A DNA stretch of 64,000 bases from Streptomyces sp. CB01635 (GCF_002803065.1 NZ_NNBL01000004.1:67831-131830), one strand, 5' to 3'; positions 27,911 to 36,959 are shown, numbered from the stretch's first letter. Notes: generated by a model from the letters alone, not told the origin. Made by a program: numbers and translations.

Positions 27911-27949
27911 GCGGGGGCCGGGCCGGCAGCAATGCGGCCCGGCCCCCGC
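27911..27949 (+). terminator. Terminator after cysM
   Basis: Perfect 14-base GC stem (27911-27924 with 27936-27949; arm GCGGGGGCCGGGCC) and an 11-base loop between convergent genes. Confidence 0.8.
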
Positions 27950-27986
27950 TCTCACGTCAGCCCCCGTTCACGTAAGCCGGCCGCCG

Positions 27987-28439
27987 TCACCGCGCCAGAT
28001 ACCGGACCTGATCCCACACCACCGGATCCAGCACCCCGGCCCTGCGCCGGAAGTCCCCCTCGGGAACCTCACGGAGCTCATCCGTCTCCAGGAAGCTCGG
28101 TCTGCCCTGCGCGTCACCGACCGACCCGGGCGGCAGCGCGATCACCCCGGCCCGCTCGTCGTGATACTTGCTGGTGATCTTCGCGACGCGTACCCGCCGC
28201 CGGTGCACGGCCAGCACGAGGCACGGCCTGTCCTTGCCGCCAGGCCCGTCCTCGTACGGCACCTGCGCCCACCAGATCTCGCCCGGCTGCGGCCGCGTGC
28301 CGCGAGCGCGCGGTCCCCGCGGCGGGCGGGTCCGGCCGCCGGGCCGGCGACGGTGCCCGCGCCCCCACCCGTCGACGAGCGTCGCGACGAGGGCGAGCAG
28401 CAGCACCGCGGCGAGCGCGAGCCACCATGACGTGTCCAT
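27987..28439 (-). CDS. Membrane-anchored PemK/MazF-like protein
   Basis: 150-residue protein. An N-terminal membrane helix (WWLALAAVLLLALVATLV) and a basic linker (GRGHRRRPGGRTRPPRG) lead to a PemK/MazF-type domain starting PQPGEIWWAQVPYEDG, with KDRPCLVLAVHRRRVRVAKI typical of the fold. MazF relatives are usually soluble mRNA interferases with an adjacent antitoxin; here there is no antitoxin gene and the protein is tethered, so toxicity is uncertain. ATG 28439 is seven bases after TACCGT, a leaderless layout. It lies between cysM and the MBL gene. Confidence 0.75.
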   Translation of the reverse strand: MDTSWWLALAAVLLLALVATLVDGWGRGHRRRPGGRTRPPRGPRARGTRPQPGEIWWAQVPYEDGPGGKDRPCLVLAVHRRRVRVAKITSKYHDERAGVIALPPGSVGDAQGRPSFLETDELREVPEGDFRRRAGVLDPVVWDQVRYLAR

Positions 28440-28446
28440 ACGGACG

Positions 28447-28452
28447 ACGGTA
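28447..28452 (-). promoter_or_regulatory. Leaderless-type -10 box (TACCGT) for the PemK-like gene
   Basis: On the minus strand TACCGT precedes the ATG at 28439 by seven bases; there is no ribosome site. Confidence 0.5.
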
Positions 28453-28647
28453 CCGGTGGCACCCGCGCGACGTCGCACCCGACGCACGCCCCCCGAACCG
28501 GTGACAGCACAGGTGAGTTCTCCCACAACAGCCCACGACTGAGGAGCGACCGGCCCTTTTGCGCCTTACGCTCGACGGACCGCTCGACCCCTCTTCCTTC
28601 TGCTCCCATCCCGCTCTCTGACTGCCAGCGCGGAGGTTCCGGCTCTT

Positions 28648-29400
28648 ATGAAGCTCACCGTCGTCGGCTGCTCGGGGTCGTTCCCGTCCGCGGATTCGGC
28701 CTGCTCGAGCTACCTCGTCGAGGCCGACGGCTTCCGGCTGCTACTCGACATGGGCAACGGCGCCCTGGGCGAGCTGCAGCGCCACTGCGGTCTCTACGAC
28801 CTCGACGCGATCTTCCTCAGCCATCTGCACGCCGACCACTGCATCGACATGTGCGGCTACTTCGTGGCGCGCTACTACCGCCACGACGGCGGCCGCTGCG
28901 CCCCGATACCGGTCTACGGCCCCGAGGGCACGGAACAGCGCCTGACCACGGCGTACGCGGACACCCCCTCCGCCTCCTCGATGAGCGAGGTGTTCGACTT
29001 CCACACCGTGAAGCCGGGCTGGCACGAGATCGGCCCGTTCACCGTGCGCACGGAGAAGGTGTGCCACCCTGTCGAGGCGTACGGCATCCGGGTCGAGCAC
29101 GGCGGCAGGTCGCTCACGTACTCCGGCGACACGGGCGCGTGCGTCGCGCTCGAGGAACTCGCCGCGGGCAGCGACCTGTTCCTGTGCGAGGCGGCGTTCA
29201 CGCACGGCAAGGAAAACATCCCCGACCTCCATCTCAACGGCCGCGAGGCGGGTGAGTCCGCGACCCGGGCCGGTGCCCGCCGCCTCGTCCTCACCCACAT
29301 TCCGCCGTGGACGGACCCGCAGGTCAACCTCGCGGACGCCCGCGCCGTGTACACCGGACCGACCGAACTGGCCGCGCCCGGGCGGGTGTACGAGATCTGA
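28648..29400 (+). CDS. Metallo-beta-lactamase fold hydrolase (RNase Z/phosphodiesterase-like)
   Basis: 250-residue cytoplasmic hydrolase of the MBL superfamily. The metal motif is SHLHADHCID (His59, His61, Asp63, His64), with further ligands in VCHPVEAYG, GDTG and THIPPW. The N-terminus MKLTVVGCSGSFPSADSACS is typical of the ElaC/RNase Z-like branch. Actinobacterial members beside rph and rdgB are common; a role in RNA or cyclic nucleotide hydrolysis is possible, not shown. GGAGG lies 11 bases before ATG 28648. Confidence 0.87.
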   Translation: MKLTVVGCSGSFPSADSACSSYLVEADGFRLLLDMGNGALGELQRHCGLYDLDAIFLSHLHADHCIDMCGYFVARYYRHDGGRCAPIPVYGPEGTEQRLTTAYADTPSASSMSEVFDFHTVKPGWHEIGPFTVRTEKVCHPVEAYGIRVEHGGRSLTYSGDTGACVALEELAAGSDLFLCEAAFTHGKENIPDLHLNGREAGESATRAGARRLVLTHIPPWTDPQVNLADARAVYTGPTELAAPGRVYEI

Positions 29401-29411
29401 GCCCGGCATGA

Positions 29412-29450
29412 CGAAGGCCCCCGGAACCGAATCGGTTCCGGGGGCCTTCG
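29412..29450. terminator. Bidirectional terminator between MBL gene and nagE2
   Basis: Perfect 17-base stem (29412-29428 with 29434-29450; arm CGAAGGCCCCCGGAACC) and a five-base loop between convergent stops. Confidence 0.85.
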
Positions 29451-29465
29451 CCGTGGTGCGGAGGG

Positions 29466-30731
<1,266 letters not shown>

Positions 30732-30810
30732 AACATCCTCCAGTAGGCAAGGCGCCGCCCGGGGGACAGGTGGGGACGGCGGCGTCTCGGAAACCCGGCC
30801 CTGCGGCCGC

Positions 30811-30842
30811 GTGGTCTACACCACTCAGTGGTGTAGACCTGT
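30811..30842. promoter_or_regulatory. Two adjacent dre (DasR) operators upstream of nagE2
   Basis: GTGGTCTACACCAC at 30811-30824 and AGTGGTGTAGACCTGT at 30827-30842 both fit the DasR site (consensus ACTGGTCTAGACCAGT, from memory). They lie about 80-110 bases upstream of the nagE2 start, where repression of transcription is expected. DasR itself is not in the window. Confidence 0.85.
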
Positions 30843-30920
30843 TGTAGCACGGTGAAGGTCGTATAAGGAACCCGCTCCTTTCCGGGATCCTTGTGTGCTC
30901 AGTCATATGCGGCAGCGCGG

Positions 30921-30957
30921 AACAAAACCCCCGGACCAGGAGGTCCGGGGGTCTTGT
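30921..30957 (-). terminator. Terminator after nagE1
   Basis: Eleven perfect pairs (30927-30937 with 30942-30952; arm ACCCCCGGACC), a four-base loop and further A/T pairing outside. On the minus strand it follows the nagE1 stop and precedes the nagE2 promoter, separating the two genes. Confidence 0.8.
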
Positions 30958-30979
30958 GGTGCGGAGGGGGAATGGGAGG

Positions 30980-32266
30980 TCAGGCCTTCGTGACGTCCTC
31001 GACCTGGTCCTCGGGCTCGCGGCCCGGCGTCTTCAGGTTGAACTTGGTGATCGCGAACCTGAAGATCGCGTAGTAGACCACCCCGAAGGCCAGCCCGATC
31101 GGGATGATCAGCCATGGCTTGGTCGCCAGGCTCCAGTTGATGACGTAGTCGATCAGCCCCGCCGAGAAACTGAAGCCGTCGTGCACACCGAGCGCCCACG
31201 TCACCGCCATCGATACGCCGGTGAGGACCGCGTGGATCGCGTAGAGCACCGGCGCCACGAAGAGGAACGAGTACTCGATCGGCTCGGTGATGCCGGTGAC
31301 GAACGAGGTCAGGGCGACCGACAGCATCAGGCCGCCGACCACCTTGCGGCGCTCCGGGCGCGCGCAGTGCGTCATCGCCAGGCACGCGGCCGGCAGCGCG
31401 AACATCATGATGGGGAAGAAGCCCGAGGTGAACTGGCCCGCGTTCGGGTCGCCCGCCAGGAACATGTTGATGTCACCGTGCACCTCGGTGCCGTCCGGCT
31501 TCGTGTACGTGCCGAACTGGAACCAGATGGGCACGTTCAGGAACTGGTGCAGGCCGATCACCAGCAGCGCGCGGTTGGCGACTCCGAAGATGCCCGCGCC
31601 GAGCCAGTCCAGACCCACGAGCCAGTCGCTGAAGCTCTCCAGGGCGTCACCGATCGGCGGCCAGATCCACAGGCAGATCGCGGCGACGGCGATGGCGACG
31701 AAGGCCATGATGATCGGGACGAGACGGCGGCCGTTGAAGAAGCCGAGCCAGTCGACCAGCTTGGTGCGGTGGAAGCGCTGCCAGAAGAAGGCGGCTAGCA
31801 GGCCCATGACGATGCCGCCGAAGACGCCCGGATTCTGGTAACCGAACGGCACCACCGTGCCGTCCGGCCCTGCGCAGCCGGTGACGACCGCTTTCGCGCC
31901 GGGTCCGCAGTCCACGGGGAACTGGTGCAGCACGTTGTAGTAGACGAGGAAGCCGACGACCGCCGCGAGCGCCGTCGAACCGTCCGACTTCTTGGCCATG
32001 CCGATCGCCACACCGATGCAGAACAGCAGCGGAAGACCGAGCGCGCCGTCGAGCAGGGCGCCACCGGCGCCGACCATCACCTTGGAGACATCGGTCCACC
32101 CCAGGCCCTCGTCGCCGAAGACGTCCGGCTGACCGAGCCGGTTGAGGATGCCTGCCGCGGGCAGCACGGCGATGGGGAGCTGGAGGCTGCGGCCCATCTT
32201 CTGCAGACCCTGGAAGAGGTTGCTCCACGGGCTCGGTTTGTAGACGGCCGCGCTGTCGGCGCTCAT
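30980..32266 (-). CDS. nagE1: GlcNAc phosphotransferase permease EIIC (NagE1-type)
   Basis: 428-residue EIIC permease, paralogous to nagE2 (shared FRFAITKFN-x-PGRE tail, ARPERRKVVGG, VTGITEPIEYSFLFVAP). It carries an extra segment near residues 115-135 with two cysteines (DCGPGAK, TGCAGPDG). GGGAGG lies about seven bases before ATG 32266. It is divergent from nagF, with a dre site between. The names follow the S. coelicolor order nagF-nagE1-nagE2 as I recall; which paralogue is the main transporter cannot be told from sequence. Confidence 0.92.
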   Translation of the reverse strand: MSADSAAVYKPSPWSNLFQGLQKMGRSLQLPIAVLPAAGILNRLGQPDVFGDEGLGWTDVSKVMVGAGGALLDGALGLPLLFCIGVAIGMAKKSDGSTALAAVVGFLVYYNVLHQFPVDCGPGAKAVVTGCAGPDGTVVPFGYQNPGVFGGIVMGLLAAFFWQRFHRTKLVDWLGFFNGRRLVPIIMAFVAIAVAAICLWIWPPIGDALESFSDWLVGLDWLGAGIFGVANRALLVIGLHQFLNVPIWFQFGTYTKPDGTEVHGDINMFLAGDPNAGQFTSGFFPIMMFALPAACLAMTHCARPERRKVVGGLMLSVALTSFVTGITEPIEYSFLFVAPVLYAIHAVLTGVSMAVTWALGVHDGFSFSAGLIDYVINWSLATKPWLIIPIGLAFGVVYYAIFRFAITKFNLKTPGREPEDQVEDVTKA

Positions 32267-32318
32267 GGGCGTCCTCCCGGAACAAGCCGCTGTGGCAGTA
32301 CGTTTGGCGGTCGTGGGA

Positions 32319-32336
32319 AACTGGTGTAGACCAGTT
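32319..32336. promoter_or_regulatory. dre (DasR) operator between nagE1 and nagF
   Basis: AACTGGTGTAGACCAGTT has perfect seven-base arms around GTAG and fits the DasR consensus very well. It lies 53 bases from the nagE1 start and 159 bases from the nagF start, so it can control both divergent genes. Confidence 0.9.
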
Positions 32337-32494
32337 GCGGGACGGGTCGGCCGGCGCCGGCCCGTGAGGGCATGACGCCGTGATCGCCATCATTCGTCAC
32401 GGGCTGCATGACCGCTCGTGAAGATGGTCCAACCGTGGGTTACCGTGACAAAGCGGGCCCATGGCGGGCCAAGAGAGAAGTCAGGGAGAACCAC

Positions 32495-32728
32495 ATGGCC
32501 ACCAAGGCTGAGAAGATCGTCGCCGGGCTCGGCGGGCTCGACAACATCGAAGAGGTCGAGGGCTGCATCACCCGCCTGCGCACCGAGGTCATCGACCCCA
32601 GCAAGGTCGACGAAGCCGCCCTGAAGGCCGCCGGCGCCCACGGAGTCGTCAAGATGGGCACCGCCATCCAGGTCGTCATCGGCACCGACGCCGACCCCAT
32701 CGCAGCCGACATCGAAGACATGATGTGA
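32495..32728 (+). CDS. nagF: PTS EIIB component for GlcNAc
   Basis: 77-residue soluble EIIB protein that passes phosphate from EIIA to the sugar through the NagE permeases. The phospho-acceptor is Cys24 in VEGCITRLRTEV; the fold continues with VDEAALKAAGAHGVVKMGTAIQVVIG. ATG 32495 has GGGAGA about seven bases upstream; the longer frame to 32408 is not supported. A terminator follows, so it is monocistronic. Confidence 0.95.
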   Translation: MATKAEKIVAGLGGLDNIEEVEGCITRLRTEVIDPSKVDEAALKAAGAHGVVKMGTAIQVVIGTDADPIAADIEDMM

Positions 32729-32757
32729 GCCCCCGGCAACCCGCCTAGGTGCCACGA

Positions 32758-32795
32758 CGAAGGCCCCGCACCGGACACCCGGACCGGGGCCTTCG
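32758..32795 (+). terminator. Terminator after nagF
   Basis: Seventeen-base arms (32758-32774 with 32779-32795) pair except for two adjacent mismatches, followed by GCGTTTT. It ends ten bases before the rph -10 box. Confidence 0.8.
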
Positions 32796-32805
32796 GCGTT
32801 TTCGC

Positions 32806-32811
32806 TAGGCT
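32806..32811 (+). promoter_or_regulatory. Leaderless-type -10 box (TAGGCT) for rph
   Basis: TAGGCT is followed by seven bases and then the rph ATG at 32819; no SD is present. Confidence 0.6.
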
Positions 32812-32818
32812 CCCTCCC

Positions 32819-33556
32819 ATGTCTCGTATCGACGGCCGCACCCCCGAACAGCTCCGCCCCATCACCATCGAACGCGGGTGGAGCAAGCACGCAGAAGGCT
32901 CCGTCCTCGTCTCCTTCGGCGACACCAAGGTCTTCTGCACCGCCTCCGTCACCGAAGGAGTCCCCCGCTGGCGCAAGGGCAGCGGTGAAGGCTGGGTCAC
33001 CGCCGAGTACTCGATGCTCCCGCGCGCCACCAACACCCGCGGCGACCGCGAATCCGTCCGCGGCAAGATCGGCGGCCGCACCCACGAGATCAGCCGCCTC
33101 ATCGGCCGCTCGCTGCGTGCCGTCATCGACTACAAGGCCCTCGGCGAGAACACCATCGTCCTCGACTGCGACGTCCTCCAGGCCGATGGAGGCACCCGCA
33201 CCGCCGCCATCACCGGCGCCTACGTCGCCCTCGCCGACGCCATCACCTGGGCCCAGGGCAAGAAGCTCATCAAGGCCGGCCGCCAGCCCCTCACCGGCAC
33301 CGTCTCCGCCGTCTCCGTCGGCATCGTCGGCGGCATCCCCCTCCTCGACCTCTGCTACGAGGAAGACGTACGCGCCGACACCGACATGAACGTCGTCTGC
33401 ACCGGCGACGGCCGCTTCGTCGAGGTCCAGGGCACCGCCGAGGCCGAGCCGTTCGCCCGCGACGAACTCAACTCCCTTCTCGACCTTGCCGTTTCCGGCT
33501 GCGCCGACCTCGCCACCGCCCAGCGCGCGGCACTCGAGGCCGCCCTGGAAAGGTAA
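32819..33556 (+). CDS. rph: Ribonuclease PH
   Basis: 245-residue phosphorolytic 3'-5' exoribonuclease that trims tRNA 3' ends. Motifs are [20 protein letters not shown] at the start, [16 protein letters not shown], the [23 protein letters not shown]-binding and active-site helix, and [20 protein letters not shown] for phosphate and metal binding. Length is standard. It is followed, as in most actinobacteria, by rdgB, with a lipoprotein gene inserted between. Confidence 0.97.
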   Translation: MSRIDGRTPEQLRPITIERGWSKHAEGSVLVSFGDTKVFCTASVTEGVPRWRKGSGEGWVTAEYSMLPRATNTRGDRESVRGKIGGRTHEISRLIGRSLRAVIDYKALGENTIVLDCDVLQADGGTRTAAITGAYVALADAITWAQGKKLIKAGRQPLTGTVSAVSVGIVGGIPLLDLCYEEDVRADTDMNVVCTGDGRFVEVQGTAEAEPFARDELNSLLDLAVSGCADLATAQRAALEAALER

Positions 33557-33569
33557 AGAGCACGCCAAG

Positions 33570-33575
33570 TAGGGT
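33570..33575 (+). promoter_or_regulatory. Possible -10 box (TAGGGT) for the lipoprotein gene
   Basis: TAGGGT 14 bases after the rph stop is a good -10 sequence. Transcription from it would give an ~85-base leader containing the hairpin at 33608-33642. No strong -35 is visible. Confidence 0.35.
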
Positions 33576-33607
33576 GGCAACCCGAAAGACGTCAACTGCG
33601 TCACTAC

Positions 33608-33642
33608 GGACGGGCGCACGGCATCACGCCGTGCGCCCGTCC
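33608..33642 (+). terminator. Strong hairpin between rph and lipoprotein gene
   Basis: Perfect 15-base stem (33608-33622 with 33628-33642; arm GGACGGGCGCACGGC) and a five-base loop. It may terminate rph; if the TAGGGT promoter upstream is used, it would instead sit in the leader, 10 bases before the GGGGAGG ribosome site of the next gene. Confidence 0.65.
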
Positions 33643-33665
33643 GCACACAAGGGGAGGACCGTTCC

Positions 33666-34064
33666 ATGGCCGCGCGCCCGCGACACCGTCGCCGCATCGC
33701 CGTACTCGCCGCCACCGCGGCACTCATCGCCCTACCGGCCGCCGCCGGCTGCGGCGCGCTCGACAAGGCGCTCGACTGCGTCCAGACCGCCGACTCCATC
33801 GCCGACAGCGTCAGCGACCTCAAGCAGGCCGTCGAGAGCGCGACGAACGACCCCGCGCAGGCCGACAAGGCGCTCGACTCCATCGACAGGAACCTCGACA
33901 AGATCGGCGACAAGACCGACAACGCCGACGTCTCCAAGGCCGTCGACGACCTCAACACCGCCGTGGGCAACGTCCGTACGGCCATCAAGAACGGCGACGA
34001 AACCCCCGACATCACCCCCGTCACCGACGCCGCCGGCGAACTGACCAAGGTCTGCACGCCGTAA
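33666..34064 (+). CDS. Small helical lipoprotein, function unknown
   Basis: 132-residue exported protein. A basic N-terminus (ARPRHRRR), hydrophobic helix and LPAAAGCG lipobox suggest a lipid anchor at about Cys29. The mature part is a helical, heptad-like domain (LDKALDCVQTADSIADSVSD, ADKALDSIDRNLDKIGDKTD) with a conserved Cys pair (about residue 38 and the C-terminal CTP). No known domain was recognised, but the layout between rph and rdgB recurs in Streptomyces from memory. GGGGAGG lies seven bases before ATG 33666. Confidence 0.75.
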   Translation: MAARPRHRRRIAVLAATAALIALPAAAGCGALDKALDCVQTADSIADSVSDLKQAVESATNDPAQADKALDSIDRNLDKIGDKTDNADVSKAVDDLNTAVGNVRTAIKNGDETPDITPVTDAAGELTKVCTP

Positions 34065-34085
34065 CAACGGCACGAACGCCGGCGC

Positions 34086-34091
34086 GATACT
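34086..34091 (+). promoter_or_regulatory. Leaderless-type -10 box (GATACT) for rdgB
   Basis: GATACT, seven bases before the ATG at 34099, keeps the essential A2 and T6 of the box. No SD is present. Confidence 0.45.
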
Positions 34092-34098
34092 GGTCCCC

Positions 34099-34704
34099 AT
34101 GACCCGCCTCATCCTCGCCACCCGCAACGCCGGCAAGATCACCGAGCTCAGGGCGATCCTCGCCGACGCAGGCCTGCCCCACGACCTCGTCGGCGCGGAC
34201 GCCTACCCCGACATCCCCGACGTCAGGGAAACCGGCGTCACCTTCGCCGAGAACGCCCTCCTCAAGGCCCACGCCCTGGCCCAGGCCACCGGCCTGCCCG
34301 CCGTCGCCGACGACTCGGGCCTGTGCGTCGACGTACTCGGCGGGGCGCCCGGCATCTTCTCCGCCCGCTGGGCCGGCCGCCACGGCGACGACAAGGCCAA
34401 CCTCGACCTCCTCCTCGCCCAGCTCGGCGACATCGACGACGACGTCCACCGGGGGGCCCACTTCGCGTGTGCCGCCGCGCTCGCCCTGCCGGACGGCACG
34501 GAGCGGGTGGTGGAGGGTCAGTTGCGGGGCGTCCTACGCCACGCCCCCGCGGGCTCGAACGGCTTCGGCTACGACCCGATCCTGCAGCCGGTTGGCGAGA
34601 CGCGCACCTGCGCCGAGCTCACCCCGGACGAGAAGAACGCGATCTCCCACCGGGGCAAGGCATTTCGGGCGCTGGTGCCGGTGGTGCGGGAGTTGTTGGG
34701 CTGA
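34099..34704 (+). CDS. rdgB: XTP/dITP pyrophosphatase (RdgB/Ham1)
   Basis: 201-residue nucleotide-pool cleaner that hydrolyses dITP and XTP to monophosphates, keeping deaminated purines out of nucleic acids. Motifs are LILATRNAGKITEL, TFAENALLKAHALA, ADDSGLCVDVLGGAPGIFSA, SNGFGYDPIL and ISHRGKAFRAL. A hairpin follows before the tRNA-Leu gene on the other strand. Confidence 0.97.
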   Translation: MTRLILATRNAGKITELRAILADAGLPHDLVGADAYPDIPDVRETGVTFAENALLKAHALAQATGLPAVADDSGLCVDVLGGAPGIFSARWAGRHGDDKANLDLLLAQLGDIDDDVHRGAHFACAAALALPDGTERVVEGQLRGVLRHAPAGSNGFGYDPILQPVGETRTCAELTPDEKNAISHRGKAFRALVPVVRELLG

Positions 34705-34719
34705 CCGCGAGGCTGCGCG

Positions 34720-34750
34720 AAAGGGGCACCCCGGCGTGGGGTGCCCCTTC
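34720..34750. terminator. Bidirectional terminator between rdgB and tRNA-Leu
   Basis: Twelve perfect pairs (34721-34732 with 34738-34749; arm AAGGGGCACCCC) and a five-base loop, between the rdgB stop and the tRNA 3' end. Confidence 0.8.
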
Positions 34751-34762
34751 GGCTGCGTGCAG

Positions 34763-34846
34763 TGCGGTTGGAGGGACTCGAACCCTCACGGGATTTCTCC
34801 CACGGGCTCCTAAGGCCCGGGCGTCTGCCAATTCCGCCACAACCGC
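34763..34846 (-). tRNA. tRNA-Leu (anticodon TAG)
   Basis: The minus strand folds as a class II tRNA of 84 bases. The acceptor stem GCGGTTG pairs with CAACCGC, the anticodon stem is CGGGC/GCCCG around loop CTTAGGA (anticodon TAG, reading CUA), a variable arm follows, and the T arm is GAGGG TTCGAGT CCCTC. The discriminator is A and CCA is not encoded. Confidence 0.95.
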
Positions 34847-34945
34847 TATAAACCGGACATTCTGTCTGGCTGGTGAATCGCGCCTGGCTAGTCTACGGGC
34901 AACTGGCTTGGCCGCTGATGGTGCGGCCGGTGACGAGGTGGCGCC

Positions 34946-35172
34946 TTATTGCGTGCTGCGGCTCCAAGTTTTCGTCAACGCGTGGCAGTTCGGGCACAGG
35001 TACCGGGATCGGCTTCCCTTGCCATTCGGAACGGCCGCACTCGGTGCACTGTTTCGGGACGCCGAGCCGCAGCAACTCCCGGCGGAGACGCTTTCCCGGG
35101 ACTCGCCCGTCGTCTGGAGACCGTAGTGTCAGCGGATTCCCGAGCCGCCTCCTCCAGCAGCTCCCGCGTGTA
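34946..35172 (-). pseudogene. Decayed HNH endonuclease gene next to tRNA-Leu
   Basis: Three pieces of one protein family are read in different frames on the minus strand. Piece A (35172-35125) is YTRELLEEAARESADT; piece B (35126-35004) is LRRELLRLGVPKQCTECGRS plus EWQGKPIP; piece C (35002-34946) is YLCPNCHALTKTWSRSTQ then a stop. In intact Streptomyces HNH proteins, EWQGKP is followed by LEVDHINGD and ~20 residues before LLCPNCHA. Here the catalytic His-containing stretch is deleted and the frame shifts by one base, and the middle of the protein between A and B is also missing. It cannot make an active nuclease. Confidence 0.8.
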
Positions 35173-35305
35173 CCGCTTCTCGCCCGTGTGTACCCCTCCC
35201 GTATGACTGTCCGCTCGTCGCCTCGTACGGCTGACGAACCGAAAATCGGACCGCCACGCACGAAATGCGGAACGGTCCGATCCGGGTCGGCGAGACGGGG
35301 CGAGG

Positions 35306-36817
35306 TCAGAACCTCGGCGCCCGGGCCTGGGACTCCACCAGTTCCGCCGCTTCCTCCTGTGTCTCCACCGACGGCGGGGAGCCCGCCAGGGGCTGTTGGG
35401 CCGTTTCCTTCATGCAGGCCACCGCGATGACGCCGACCAGGGCCGCCGCCATGGCGTAGTACGCGGGCATCATGTCCGAGCCTGTGACGCTGATCAGGGC
35501 CGTGATGACCAGCGGGGTCGTGCCGCCGAAGAGGGATGCCGAGAGGTTGTAGCCCACGGAGAGCGAGCCGTAGCGGACCTGGGTGGGGAAGAGGGCCGGG
35601 AGCGCCGCCGACATCGTGCCGAGCATGCAGACCAGGGACAGGCCCAGGAGCAGCATGCCGAGCGAGACCGCCCACAGGGCGCCGTTCTTGACCAGCAGGA
35701 ACGACGGGATGGAGAGGAAGAAGAAGCCCAGCATCCCGGCCATGAGGAGCGGTTTGCGGCCGAAGCGGTCGGAGAGTCTGCCGACCTGGGTGATGACCAG
35801 CATGAGGACGATCATCGTGGCGATGAGGATGAGCAGTCCGTGGGACTCCTTGTAGCCCATCTCGTCGGACAGGTACGTCGGCATGTACGACAGGAGCATG
35901 TAGTCGGTGATGTTGTAGGCGCCGACCAGGCAGATGCACAGGATCAGCGTCGGCCAGTAGTCGCGGAAGATCTTGGCCAGGTCGCCCTTCGCGGTGGTCT
36001 CGACGTTCGACGCGGCGTCCGAGGCCCGGTGCGAGGACTCGTCCTCCAGTTTCTGGAAGGCGGGCGTCTCGTCGAGGCGCAGCCGCAGATAGAGGCCGAC
36101 GAGGCCGATCGGGCCGGCGACCAGGAACGGGACGCGCCAGCCCCAGGACTCCATGCCTCCGCTGCCGAGGAGGGTGGTGAGGATGGTGACCAGGCCCGCC
36201 GCGCCGACGTAGCCGGCGAGGGTGCCGAACTCCAGGAAGCTGCCGAAGAATCCGCGGCGTTTGTCGGGCGCGTACTCGGCGATGAACGTCGAGGCGCCGC
36301 CGTACTCGCCGCCCGTGGAGAAGCCCTGGACGAGGCGGAAGAAGATCAGCAGGACGGGTGCCCAGAAGCCGATGGTGGCGTACGAGGGGATCAGTCCGAT
36401 GGCGAACGTGCCGATCGCCATAAGGATCATCGTCGTCGCGAGGACCTTCTTGCGGCCGATCTTGTCACCCATGGGGCCGAACACCATGCCGCCGATGGGC
36501 CGCACCAGGAACGAGACGGCGAAGGTCGCGAAGGAGGAGATCAGCTGGACCGTCGCGTTCCCGGAGGGGAAGAAGACGTGGCCGATGGTGACGGCGAGGT
36601 AGCTGTAGATGCCGAAGTCGAACCACTCCATGGCATTGCCGAGCGAGGCCGCCTTGACCGCCCGCTTCACCGCCGCCTCGTCGGTGACGGTGATGTCCGT
36701 GCGCCGCAGAGGCGGATTCTTCCGGCGTTTCACCGCGCGGAAGAGGGTCCGGTGGCGTTTGACCGCCGCGGGGTCGGCGGCGGACCCGGTCTGCTCTGGG
36801 TCGATGACGCCCGACAT
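35306..36817 (-). CDS. ProP-type MFS osmolyte:H+ symporter
   Basis: 503-residue, 12-helix inner-membrane transporter of the metabolite:H+ symporter branch, closest in pattern to ProP (proline/betaine uptake). Landmarks are KAASLGNAMEWFDFGIYSYL, the loop motif GPMGDKIGRKKVLATTM, RLVQGFSTGGEYGGASTFIA and LSDRFGRKPLLMAG. It has a 40-residue basic cytoplasmic N-tail and lacks the C-terminal coiled coil of E. coli ProP, so osmosensing may differ. A dicarboxylate substrate remains possible. GAAGGGA lies about six bases before ATG 36817. Confidence 0.85.
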   Translation of the reverse strand: MSGVIDPEQTGSAADPAAVKRHRTLFRAVKRRKNPPLRRTDITVTDEAAVKRAVKAASLGNAMEWFDFGIYSYLAVTIGHVFFPSGNATVQLISSFATFAVSFLVRPIGGMVFGPMGDKIGRKKVLATTMILMAIGTFAIGLIPSYATIGFWAPVLLIFFRLVQGFSTGGEYGGASTFIAEYAPDKRRGFFGSFLEFGTLAGYVGAAGLVTILTTLLGSGGMESWGWRVPFLVAGPIGLVGLYLRLRLDETPAFQKLEDESSHRASDAASNVETTAKGDLAKIFRDYWPTLILCICLVGAYNITDYMLLSYMPTYLSDEMGYKESHGLLILIATMIVLMLVITQVGRLSDRFGRKPLLMAGMLGFFFLSIPSFLLVKNGALWAVSLGMLLLGLSLVCMLGTMSAALPALFPTQVRYGSLSVGYNLSASLFGGTTPLVITALISVTGSDMMPAYYAMAAALVGVIAVACMKETAQQPLAGSPPSVETQEEAAELVESQARAPRF

Positions 36818-36881
36818 GGAGTGATCCCTTCTGTGGACGCGAAGTTCCAGGGGATCACTTGCTCAGAGGTAGCGGTCGCAA

Positions 36882-36911
36882 ACGGAAGTCCCCTGTGAAG
36901 GGGACTTCCGT
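36882..36911 (-). terminator. Terminator between bcp and proP-like gene
   Basis: Perfect 12-base stem (36882-36893 with 36900-36911; arm ACGGAAGTCCCC) and a six-base loop. On the minus strand it lies 49 bases after the bcp stop and before the transporter start. Confidence 0.75.
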
Positions 36912-36959
36912 CACATTCGCGCGTACCCGGAAGGCCTGCGGTGATCCGCGGCCGGCGGG

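Noticed and set aside
27987..28439. MazEF-type toxin-antitoxin system
   Set aside because: No antitoxin-sized gene adjoins it and the protein carries a membrane helix.
32408..32494. Upstream extension of nagF and a further dre near ATGGTCCAACCGT
   Set aside because: The ATG at 32495 has an SD and gives the standard EIIB length; the dre-like sequence lacks the spacing of a true palindrome.
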